From Cyclobacteriaceae bacterium (GTDB lineage: Bacteria > Bacteroidota > Bacteroidia > Cytophagales > Cyclobacteriaceae), in NCBI GenBank assembly GCA_020436165.1, contig JAGQYI010000070.1, positions 1 to 45,394 of the forward strand: a stretch of 45,394 nucleotides of DNA, written 5' to 3'. The first letter of the stretch is position 1. Each line of letters starts with the position of its first letter. The translations under genes and the position numbers were made by a program. Positions 7,109-15,463 of this stretch are shown piece by piece. The notes beneath the pieces were generated by a model. That model was not told the DNA's origin. It ran no database searches and saw nothing but the letters and a program-made list of their open reading frames with translations.

Positions 7109-9895
7109 ATGAAAAATTTTATACTATTTTTTTTGTTAATAGCAATTTTTTATTCTGTTAGAGCGCAAAATAGAAAATTTTCTATTGAAACTATTGATAA
7201 TTTAATACAGGATACAACCTCAATTATTGAATCTGACAAGTATTATTTAGTAAATATCTCCGGATACGAAGAGCTGAAAGTGTCAGCAAGTAAAGTTGTC
7301 AATGATGAGCTTATTGTCATAAAGGGGGAACTCATCAATCCGGTAAATGTAAATGAAAATTTTTACCTACTTAACAGCTCATGGAAATTTTCTCAAAATT
7401 TTTACCGAAAAATAGGGGATAATGAAATGCCCCATATTTTTTCTGTTCATTATCGCAAACCATTTGACATTGCCAAATTAAAAGAGTACCCTCAATTAGA
7501 GGTTATTAAAGAAATAGGGCAAGCTAACATGCTTATAATAAAAACTAGCTTGTCAACTATTAAGTCTGTTAGTAACCTGCCAGAAATTGAACATATTGAC
7601 CTTTATGAACGAAAGGCTGTTGAAGAAAGTCCATTGCGCCAATACAATCCTTCTATTAATCGGGTAACTACTGCTCAAAACAATTATCCTGATCTTAAAG
7701 GAAACATTACAATTTCTTTAAAGGAAAACTCTGTTGAAGAAACCGATATTGATCTGCTAAGCAAGGTTACGATAGATGAAAACAGTTCCGGAGAATTTAC
7801 GCAACATGCCAAGGAAATGGCAACCTTTATTGCAGGGTACGGCAACTCGTTTATGACAGGAAAAGGCGTTGCAACCGGAGCTCAAATTATTTGTACAAAC
7901 TTCAGCTCTCTCTTCCCTGAAGAGCAATCCTATTATACCAAGCATTCCATTCTTGCTCAAAACCACTCGTACGGAACAGGTATAGAAAATTTTTATGGTA
8001 ATGAAACGCTTTCATACGATCAGGCTGCAATAGATATGCCCGAGTTAACCTTTGTTTTTTCTGCTGGTAATGCAGGTAGTACGGCTCCCGAATTTGGAAC
8101 TTATCAGGGAATTGATGGTTATGCAAATTTAACAGGTGATTTTAAACAAGCTAAGAACGTGCTGGTTATTGCGGCCTTGGATTCAACCATGAATCATGAA
8201 AGCTTAACTTCGAGCGGCCCTACCTATGACGGAAGAATTAAACCAGAATTGGCAGTCTATGGAGGAGAAGGCTCTTCAGAATCAGCGGCAATAGCCTCTG
8301 GGAGTGTTGCAATGATTCAGGATTATTTTTATCAGCTGAATGACAGCTACCCAACAAGCTCTCTGGTGAAGAGCCTGTTGATTGCAGGGGCTAATGAGGC
8401 TGATACACCAGGCATAGATTTCCGGACCGGTTATGGCAGCCTCAACCTCAATCGGTCATTAAGCATTATTGATTCTGCAAGCTTTTATGAAGCAACCATT
8501 CATTCAGACGAAATATTAACAAAAACTATTTCTGTGCCTTCCCAAACTTCAGAAATTAAGGTAGTAGTTTCCTGGATAGACCCGTCCGCTAATCCAGAGG
8601 ATGCTACTGCATTGGTAAATGACCTTGACCTAAAAGTTAAATCTCCTTCAAATACAACCTGGCTGCCCTGGGTGCTTGATGCATCGCCCGATTCAAATTC
8701 ACTTTCTTCCCTACCCACCAGAAATGAGGACCACTTAAACAACGTTGAACTGGTAAGCATAGAAAATCCAGATGCTGGTGACTATACAGTTAGCATAAAA
8801 GCCAATACCTTGGCTACCGCAAGCCAGGGCTTAAGTGTTGCCTACCTGATTAGGCCCAAAGACAAATTTGAATGGAGCTTTCCAACAAAAAGTGATCACT
8901 TAATTGCGGGAACAAATCCCTTTTTCCGTTGGGAAAATACGTACGACTCTCAAACCTCAAGTATTTATATTAGTTATGGAGGTTCCGGTTGGCAAAGTAT
9001 AGGAAATACTGACGTCACAGATGAACAATTTATGTATGCATTAAAAGATACTACCACCTATGCCCAGCTAAAAATGGAAATAGGAGCAGCAACCTATTAC
9101 TCGGACACCTTTAGTATTTCCAGACTTGTCGAAATAGAGGTTGAAAATGATTGTTCTGACAATCTTACCTTTTCGTGGAATAAGCTTAACAATACAGATT
9201 CTTATACCCTTTATGGCTTGCAAAACACCCTGATGACGCCCTTATTCACAACTACAGATACACTTATAAAACTTAATAAGGCTGACTTTCCGCAAACCTT
9301 TTTTGCTATACAACCGAATCAATCAACCCATTTCGAGGGTTTAAGAAGTTATGCTATTAACTATGCCAATCAAAACAAGGGATGCTATCTCACTAATTTT
9401 CTTGCTACTTTGAATGTCAACAATTTTGTCACAATAGAGTTAAGCATTAATGTTCCTTATGAAATTGATGAAATTACCATTTTTAAAACCTTTGAAAATA
9501 AAACTACCACTTTGGAGCTATTCACTCCTGGGAACTCAACCTATTTTAATATTCTTGACTACGATCTTGAGCCCGGTCAACAAACCTACAAGGCGGAACT
9601 TAAGCTTTTAGATGGTTCTGTTATCTCATCTCAGGAAATCAGTCTGTTTTATACCGATGAAAATACTGTTTCTGCTTTTCCTAACCCTACAAATAACAAC
9701 TTTATCAATATTCTAAATGCATATCCGGGTGGTTCGGTTCAACTTATTGGATCAAGTGGTAAAATACTTCAGAGCTTTGATCTGATAAACACAGTTGAGC
9801 CTATTGATCTTACCGGTATTGAGCCTGGCGTTTATGTGTATAAAGTACTCTTTGACAATAAAATTGTAGCTGGCGGCAGGTTTATAAAACTATAA
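7109..9895 (+). CDS. S8 (subtilisin-like) serine peptidase with T9SS sorting domain
   Basis: About 928 residues from the start at 7109 (MKNFILFFLLIAIF...RAQ, a good signal peptide; an in-frame ATG 14 codons upstream adds only a polar extension). The peptidase domain spans roughly residues 165-455, with His in QHAKEMATF (His233), the oxyanion Asn in AQNHSYG (Asn285), SAGNAGS, and the Ser motif GSSESAAIASG (Ser392). The place where the catalytic Asp is expected reads ITISLKENSVEE, with Glu and no Asp, so it is an atypical S8. Then come a P-domain-like beta region and beta-sandwich domains. The last ~75 residues (AFPNPTNNNF ... VYVYKV ... GGRFIKL) are a type A T9SS sorting domain, so the protein should be secreted and surface-attached. 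Its stop abuts the stop of the convergent kinase gene. Confidence 0.88.
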   Translation: MKNFILFFLLIAIFYSVRAQNRKFSIETIDNLIQDTTSIIESDKYYLVNISGYEELKVSASKVVNDELIVIKGELINPVNVNENFYLLNSSWKFSQNFYRKIGDNEMPHIFSVHYRKPFDIAKLKEYPQLEVIKEIGQANMLIIKTSLSTIKSVSNLPEIEHIDLYERKAVEESPLRQYNPSINRVTTAQNNYPDLKGNITISLKENSVEETDIDLLSKVTIDENSSGEFTQHAKEMATFIAGYGNSFMTGKGVATGAQIICTNFSSLFPEEQSYYTKHSILAQNHSYGTGIENFYGNETLSYDQAAIDMPELTFVFSAGNAGSTAPEFGTYQGIDGYANLTGDFKQAKNVLVIAALDSTMNHESLTSSGPTYDGRIKPELAVYGGEGSSESAAIASGSVAMIQDYFYQLNDSYPTSSLVKSLLIAGANEADTPGIDFRTGYGSLNLNRSLSIIDSASFYEATIHSDEILTKTISVPSQTSEIKVVVSWIDPSANPEDATALVNDLDLKVKSPSNTTWLPWVLDASPDSNSLSSLPTRNEDHLNNVELVSIENPDAGDYTVSIKANTLATASQGLSVAYLIRPKDKFEWSFPTKSDHLIAGTNPFFRWENTYDSQTSSIYISYGGSGWQSIGNTDVTDEQFMYALKDTTTYAQLKMEIGAATYYSDTFSISRLVEIEVENDCSDNLTFSWNKLNNTDSYTLYGLQNTLMTPLFTTTDTLIKLNKADFPQTFFAIQPNQSTHFEGLRSYAINYANQNKGCYLTNFLATLNVNNFVTIELSINVPYEIDEITIFKTFENKTTTLELFTPGNSTYFNILDYDLEPGQQTYKAELKLLDGSVISSQEISLFYTDENTVSAFPNPTNNNFINILNAYPGGSVQLIGSSGKILQSFDLINTVEPIDLTGIEPGVYVYKVLFDNKIVAGGRFIKL

Positions 9896-12800
9896 TCAAG
9901 CAGGAAGAAAAACCGTAAACTCACTGCCAGCACCTTCCTCGCTGGTTACGCGTATTTCACCTCCCAGTTTGTGAACTGTTTCTTTTAGAATGTAAAGCCC
10001 AAGGCCGGACCCATCGGAGGTAGTATTGGCTCTGAAAAACATATCAAATATTTTTCCTTGCAATTTTTGGGGTATACCGTGGCCATTGTCTTTAACACGA
10101 ATTATGTGGGTATCGTTTGCCCATTTGTAAGAAATAACGACCTCCGGATATGATTCCTGATGTATTCGCTGAAATTTTACAGCATTCGATATCAGATTAT
10201 TCAGTATAATCCTCATCCTGGTTTCGTCTGTTTCAACCTCAACGCTCTCTTCGATATTTACCGATATGTTGATTTCGTGAAAATAATCAACGTGTGATAT
10301 GTTATCGAGTATTTCCTCTACAAGCGGTTTAAGCTTCACCGGTTTCTTTTCGAGCTCTAGCCTAACATTACGTGAGTAATTAATTACATCCTTTATGAAT
10401 TTCTCCAGCTTAACCACACTTGCATCCATACGCTTAAGAAGCACCTTTTGCATTTCAGGATCTGTTTCGTAATTGGCTATATTTATGAGCCCGCGGATGC
10501 TTTTCAGAGGAGCCGAAAGATCGTGTGATGTGCTATATACGAACTGGTCAAGTTCGCGATTACGTTCCATCAGGTCCAGATTTGTCTTGGCAAGCTGATT
10601 GGTTCGTTCAGTCACCAACCTTTCCAAATCTGTCTGTCTTTTTCGTAGAATGCGTGTAGTTGCATAGCGTGTAATAATTATAAGCACCAGTGCCGTTATT
10701 ATTACAGCCAGGCGAAAAAAGAAGGTTTCGTAAAACGCTTTTTCGATGGTAAATTCAATACGGGAGGGATCGCTCCAGGTAAAATTCCCATACCTTTTGG
10801 CCCTAAACGAAAATGAATAATGGCCACTACCCAGCTTTGAAAAAGTTAATATGCCATTTTCCGGAACAGGATACCACACGGAATCGCCATTGAATTTGTA
10901 CTGGTAATGAACCTTATTGCCCGGATAAACAGGTGAAGATAGAACCAGTTCCAAATGAGGGTTTGATGGAAGTTTTCTGTCAGAAAGCTCTGTGTAGCTG
11001 TAGCTTTTATCATCGGCCGTAAACCTGACTATGTGAGGAGCAGGTGTTTTCTTTAAGTTATTGAAATTATAATCCGAATAGGCCAGACCATTTGCCGTTC
11101 CTACATAAACACCATTATCGGTAAAAAGTAGTCCGTGGTTATTTATAGAATTAGAAGGCAACCCATGCGATTCATCGTACAAATTGTATTCTCCTGTAAG
11201 CTTATTATATTGTATGAGCCCGAACGAGTTGGCAAACCAGATATAGGGCGTATTTGGCTGATGACGCACCATTTTGGTAAATATATTAGCAAACTTTGCT
11301 TCCAGGTCAACCCTTTCTATTGCCTTAGGTGTTTGTTTGAACAAACCCAGGGAAGTGGCCAGCCACACCGTATCACCATCAAATGCTAAGTCTTCTACTC
11401 TAAATTCGCCATCTATTGCAGGGCTAAATGGTTTGCTACTATTGGTAAAAGTTGATTCTCCATATTTCTTGAAATACAGGTACCCGGTGGCATTATTGGC
11501 TCCAGCATAAATACCTTTTTCATTAGCTCTCACAACGGTAAGTTCCGTATCTAAGCCCTGTTCTTTCCCATACACCTTTACGGCATAATTCGAGTCTATT
11601 TCTTTTAACCCGATACCTGCTTCCTGTGTAAGCCAAACATTATTGTCTTTATCCAGGCATATATCGAAAATATATCGTCCATAGTCCGAGAAATCGAATC
11701 GTTTATATTCCGTTCCGTCCCCATTATAGGCTATTATATGCCATGTGTTCGACACCCAGAGTTTGTCCTGCCTGAAAAGCGCACTAAGATAGTACCCACC
11801 CAAAAGCACTTTAAAAATTTCTGACTGCTCTTCATCAGGAGAAAAGCTTCGTATATGTTCCTTACTGAGGAAATAGATTTTATCCTCATATTCCGGCTTG
11901 GTAACTGCCTCAATGTATATATTATCCAGGTCGCTTTTTATTTCCCTGAATATCTGAGGCTTTAATAATACCAACCCTTTTTCAGTAGCCATCCAAACAT
12001 CTCCCTGGTTCGATAAAAATGACTGATTCACTGTTGTCATATCAAATGGTAAATCAGATATGTTCCCCATTGGGGTATAAACAAATGAGTTATCCAAAAA
12101 AGTAGTTAAAAGGAGTTCGGTTTTACTAAGCGGCTGAATGTAGGAAACCGTATTATGCTGTTTAATCAGTTCTATTTTTAGCACATCTCCTTCCAGCGAT
12201 AGCACCTTATAAAAACCTAAGGTACCTGCAATGTACACCTGATTGTTCCATAACCTCATATGGTTTACATCACCAGTGAACCCGCTCATTTTTAGTGGGG
12301 TTAATGTGTTGGTTCTGAGGTCATACGTGAAAAATCCTCCGTTATTGCTGGAGATCAAAACGCGACCATCAGGAAGCTCGGCAAAGCTGAATGAACGGAT
12401 GAAGCTGGATGAATTATATTGTGTGCCAAAGGTGATTCGTCTAAGCCCTTGGCCATCGTACACTACCACAGACTGGGGTTCGCTGATCCAGAGATTACCC
12501 CGGCTATCCTGGAACAAGGTTTTAGGGTACCATAGCGTTGAATCCGTAGGATTGCGCGCTCCCTCGATTACGCGCTTAAAAATTACCGTATCTACTTTAT
12601 TGATTATTTCTGTTAGCCCCAGGTCGTCCAGCACCAGTAGCCGACCATCCTTCAACTTTATAAAGTCCTTAATAAAAGGGCTATTGGTAGCTTTGGGGTA
12701 GTTGATAAACTTATAACCATTGTATTGAAGAAGCCCCTGGTCGGTACCTATCCAGATATACCCCCATGAGTCTTCCGAAACACATTTTATAATGTCTGTG

Positions 12801-12919
12801 CTTAGGCCATCCTCAACCCTGTACTGCAAAAACTGGTACTCTGTTGCCAGTGCTTTTGATAAAACAAAAACAGATAAAAAAATGAGTAGTATTTTGAAAA
12901 ACCTCATCAACGCTTTCAA
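9896..12919 (-). CDS. sensor histidine kinase with periplasmic beta-propeller
   Basis: A 1007-residue membrane sensor kinase. Signal peptide at the N-terminus, then about 14 Reg_prop-like propeller blades (first: YRVEDGLSTDIIKCVSEDSWGYIWIG), a Y_Y_Y-like domain at ~660-725, one membrane helix at ~730-752, a coiled coil, the HisKA box FVYSTSHDLSAPLKSIRG with phospho-accepting His799, and a HATPase_c domain (NNLISNAVKF; DNGHGIPQ; SDGSGLGL). Unlike the related hybrid two-component systems of Bacteroides, it has no receiver or AraC output domain and ends with the kinase. No response regulator gene is adjacent, so its partner is elsewhere. The ligand is unknown; the gene is not beside a polysaccharide-utilisation locus here. 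267 nt of AT-rich sequence (12920-13186) separate it from the divergent barrel gene; I see no gene there. Confidence 0.92.
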   Translation of the reverse strand: MKALMRFFKILLIFLSVFVLSKALATEYQFLQYRVEDGLSTDIIKCVSEDSWGYIWIGTDQGLLQYNGYKFINYPKATNSPFIKDFIKLKDGRLLVLDDLGLTEIINKVDTVIFKRVIEGARNPTDSTLWYPKTLFQDSRGNLWISEPQSVVVYDGQGLRRITFGTQYNSSSFIRSFSFAELPDGRVLISSNNGGFFTYDLRTNTLTPLKMSGFTGDVNHMRLWNNQVYIAGTLGFYKVLSLEGDVLKIELIKQHNTVSYIQPLSKTELLLTTFLDNSFVYTPMGNISDLPFDMTTVNQSFLSNQGDVWMATEKGLVLLKPQIFREIKSDLDNIYIEAVTKPEYEDKIYFLSKEHIRSFSPDEEQSEIFKVLLGGYYLSALFRQDKLWVSNTWHIIAYNGDGTEYKRFDFSDYGRYIFDICLDKDNNVWLTQEAGIGLKEIDSNYAVKVYGKEQGLDTELTVVRANEKGIYAGANNATGYLYFKKYGESTFTNSSKPFSPAIDGEFRVEDLAFDGDTVWLATSLGLFKQTPKAIERVDLEAKFANIFTKMVRHQPNTPYIWFANSFGLIQYNKLTGEYNLYDESHGLPSNSINNHGLLFTDNGVYVGTANGLAYSDYNFNNLKKTPAPHIVRFTADDKSYSYTELSDRKLPSNPHLELVLSSPVYPGNKVHYQYKFNGDSVWYPVPENGILTFSKLGSGHYSFSFRAKRYGNFTWSDPSRIEFTIEKAFYETFFFRLAVIITALVLIIITRYATTRILRKRQTDLERLVTERTNQLAKTNLDLMERNRELDQFVYSTSHDLSAPLKSIRGLINIANYETDPEMQKVLLKRMDASVVKLEKFIKDVINYSRNVRLELEKKPVKLKPLVEEILDNISHVDYFHEINISVNIEESVEVETDETRMRIILNNLISNAVKFQRIHQESYPEVVISYKWANDTHIIRVKDNGHGIPQKLQGKIFDMFFRANTTSDGSGLGLYILKETVHKLGGEIRVTSEEGAGSEFTVFLPA

Positions 12920-13186
12920 TCTAATTAGTATTTCTAAGATAGGGGTTTAAAACAATTTAACTTTAGTTATTCAACTTAAATAACCACTGCTCAGCCGCGC
13001 ATCCAATGTTTTGTTTTGGCCTTAATAACCCTAAAATTGAAGCTATGCCGGTGTTTTATGCTTTCTTTTTTGATTTCATTGAAAAAAAACTATATTATTG
13101 AGAACAACCAAATATTAGTACAATTATTCTTTTTTAAGTCTAACTATACTGATATAGAATATTTTCTAAATTATAAATTTTGATAA

Positions 13187-14929
13187 TTGAGTTTTCGTTC
13201 CGGCCACTTGGGTATTCTTATGGCACCAATGATGTTAATTATTTGGTTGAACTCATCTGTGCATGCACAAAATCTGGAACGAATTGGAAAGCAGAACCCA
13301 CTAACAATTTCAGGAGGTATTTCCATTAATCAAATTGGCTATGCGGTGAGTGGTATTGAGTCGCGAAGGGACCCTTATTCTTTTTTCGCTTCAGGCAATA
13401 TCAATTTTGATCTTTACGGATGGAACGTTCCGTTCACCTTCACCTATTCTAACCAACAAAGCTCTTTTCAGCAACCCTTTAACCAATACGGGTTGCACCC
13501 CACATACAAATGGGTTACTGGCCATTTCGGGTATGCAAGCATGAATTTTTCACCCTACACACTGGCTGGCCACCTCTTTCTGGGAGCTGGTGTAGAAGCA
13601 TCCCCCGGCAAGTTTAAGGTAAGCACAATGTACGGAAGATTAATGGAAGCTGTTGAGCCGGATACATTAGCTGAAAACCCTCCACTGCCTGCTTTTAAAC
13701 GAATGGGATATGGGTTTAAGGCCGGTTATGCCGATGGCAGCGACCAGATCTATATTATTGTGTTTGGTGCTAAAGATGACCAAAACTCTATTTCCTATGT
13801 GCCGGAAGAGGAAGATATTCTGCCTCAGGAAAACCTGGTTTTTAGCGTTTTGGGGAGCAAAGCCTTGTTCGAACGAATTGTTCTAAATGCCGAATACGCC
13901 ATTAGTGGTATTTCCAGAGACACACGAACTCCTGAAATAAACCTGGATAAAAACACCCTTTTCAATCATGTTGGTGGATTGTTTACACCCAACACTTCTT
14001 CTTCTTTTTATAATGCCTATAAAGGAGGCATAACCTACCAGGCCACAGCTTATTCTGTAGGGGTTGCCGTTGAAAAAGTGGATCCTGGTTACCGTACTCT
14101 TGGCGCCTATTATTTCAATAACGACCTGTTGAATTATACGGTTAACGGAGCCACTGCCCTATTCCAGGGTAAAGTAAACCTGGCTGCAAATGTGGGTGTT
14201 CAAAAGGATAATCTGGATAACACCAAGGTAAGCTCTATGAAGCGCACAGTGGGTTCTGTTTCGGTAGGTTATGCAGCCAGCGAACGGCTGAACCTGTCTG
14301 CCTCCTATTCCAACTTTACCAGCTTTACCAACATTCGTTCACAATTTGTGGACATCAACCAGCTAACCCCCTACGACAACCTGGACACCCTTAATTACAC
14401 CCAGATTTCGCAAAACGCTACATTAAATACCTATTACAGGGTATCCGTTGATAAAGACCGGCCTCAGACCATAAACCTGAACCTTTCATTTCAGGATGCC
14501 TCCGATAAACAAGGGGAGGTGGAGCAAAACAGTGGTTCGCAGTTTTACATGGCCAATGTGGCTTATAGCTTAAGCTTTACCCCCCAAACGCTAACAGTTA
14601 CGGGAGCCTTTAACTATAATGAAAACAAATCACTGAGCCTGAACACACGAACTCTGGGGCCAACTATAGCAGTAGGCAAATCATTTCTGAACAAGCAATT
14701 GAGAACCAGCTTTTCTTCTTCATGGAATGAGTCCTACACCAATGGCCAAAAAGTGAACAGAATACTAAATCTTCGTGCAAACGGAGGGTATAGCATAAAA
14801 AAGAAACATAATTTAAACCTTAGCCTGGCGGTAATCAACAGGGAATCCAATGCTGAAAACGGAGCACAGGCCTTTACGGAGTTTACAGGCACACTGGGGT
14901 ATAGTTATAGTTTTAGTAGTAGAAGATAG
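13187..14929 (+). CDS. large outer-membrane beta-barrel protein
   Basis: About 580 residues, best read from a TTG start at 13187, because the signal peptide then has its basic N-region (MSFRSGHLGILMAPMM... ending VHAQ); the next ATG at 13220 would lose it. The mature part is a run of alternating amphipathic beta strands with aromatic girdles and ends GYSYSFSSRR, as in outer-membrane barrels. It has no TonB box or plug that I can see. It is the first gene of the toxin block, on the same strand as all following genes to 36.1 kb, so it may be the outer-membrane anchor or pore for the large secreted proteins. That role is inference. GC content is like the N-terminal part of the toxin gene. Confidence 0.78.
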   Translation: MSFRSGHLGILMAPMMLIIWLNSSVHAQNLERIGKQNPLTISGGISINQIGYAVSGIESRRDPYSFFASGNINFDLYGWNVPFTFTYSNQQSSFQQPFNQYGLHPTYKWVTGHFGYASMNFSPYTLAGHLFLGAGVEASPGKFKVSTMYGRLMEAVEPDTLAENPPLPAFKRMGYGFKAGYADGSDQIYIIVFGAKDDQNSISYVPEEEDILPQENLVFSVLGSKALFERIVLNAEYAISGISRDTRTPEINLDKNTLFNHVGGLFTPNTSSSFYNAYKGGITYQATAYSVGVAVEKVDPGYRTLGAYYFNNDLLNYTVNGATALFQGKVNLAANVGVQKDNLDNTKVSSMKRTVGSVSVGYAASERLNLSASYSNFTSFTNIRSQFVDINQLTPYDNLDTLNYTQISQNATLNTYYRVSVDKDRPQTINLNLSFQDASDKQGEVEQNSGSQFYMANVAYSLSFTPQTLTVTGAFNYNENKSLSLNTRTLGPTIAVGKSFLNKQLRTSFSSSWNESYTNGQKVNRILNLRANGGYSIKKKHNLNLSLAVINRESNAENGAQAFTEFTGTLGYSYSFSSRR

Positions 14930-14933
14930 CCAT

Positions 14934-14981
14934 TAGTCACTGGAAAATAGTTGATTTCTAAAACCAATTATCCAGTGACTA
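14934..14981. repeat. inverted repeat within a heptamer-type tract
   Basis: TAGTCACTGGA (14934-14944) and TCCAGTGACTA (14971-14981) are exact inverted copies with 26 nt between them, just after the barrel stop codon. It could terminate or attenuate the barrel transcript. The flanking sequence (CAGTGAC TATTGAC CATTGAG) falls into 7-nt units like the tracts at 15393-15459 and 22594-22860. Confidence 0.6.
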
Positions 14982-15002
14982 TTGACCATTGAGCTAAGAA
15001 AT

Positions 15003-15395
15003 ATGGATTTGGAAGATTTGAAAATATATACGATGGCAATGGAACTCGGAAATAAGGTTTGGAGCATTGTGGAAAAATGGGAATATTTTCATAAGGATAC
15101 TATTGGCAAACAGATGGTAAGGTCTTCAGATTCCGTTGCAGCCAATATCAGCGAAGGTTATGGGAGATTTCATTTTAAAGACTCAAAGAAATTTTACTAT
15201 TACTCAAGAGGGAGTTTATACGAAACCAAAACCTGGCTATCAAAAGCATTACAGAGGGATTTAATAAATACAGCCACATATGAAGAAATACTAAAAAACA
15301 TAAATACACTAGGCAAAATGCTTAATGCGTATATTAAGTCAATTGGCACCCAAAAATTAAATGAACCGGAAGAACCTTACAAAACTGATAACTAA
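15003..15395 (+). CDS. four-helix bundle protein (S23/Avd-like family)
   Basis: About 130 residues from ATG 15003 (MDLEDLKIYTMAMELG). It matches the four-helix-bundle family found as 23S rRNA intervening-sequence proteins and related to the Avd accessory protein of diversity-generating retroelements: LKIYTMAMELGNKVWSI, then the hallmark QMVRSSDSVAANISEGYGR, FYYYSRGSLYETKTWL and a last helix. Family members occur as free-standing genes of unknown role in many Bacteroidota. No reverse transcriptase or variable-repeat pair is present here, so a diversity-generating retroelement is not supported. It is flanked on both sides by 7-nt-period repeat tracts, which suggests that it was inserted between the barrel and the toxin gene. 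Confidence 0.85.
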   Translation: MDLEDLKIYTMAMELGNKVWSIVEKWEYFHKDTIGKQMVRSSDSVAANISEGYGRFHFKDSKKFYYYSRGSLYETKTWLSKALQRDLINTATYEEILKNINTLGKMLNAYIKSIGTQKLNEPEEPYKTDN

Positions 15396-15459
15396 CTCCC
15401 AATGACCAAGAACCTTTTCCCTGTGACTAAAAACCATTTCCCAATGACCAATTAACTAA
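15393..15459. repeat. heptanucleotide-period tract upstream of the toxin gene
   Basis: The sequence falls into degenerate 7-nt units (CCAATGA CCAAGAA CCTTTTC CCTGTGA CTAAAAA CCATTTC CCAATGA CCAATTA). It fills nearly the whole gap between the four-helix-bundle gene and the TTG start at 15464. Similar tracts lie at 14934-14990, inside the gene at 22519, and in shorter form at about 34301-34327 and 36319-36350. Confidence 0.65.
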
Positions 15460-15463
15460 CAAC

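Noticed and set aside
15003-15395. Diversity-generating retroelement (Avd-like protein next to a large surface protein)
   Set aside because: No reverse transcriptase and no template/variable repeat pair with adenine-biased changes are seen in the window.
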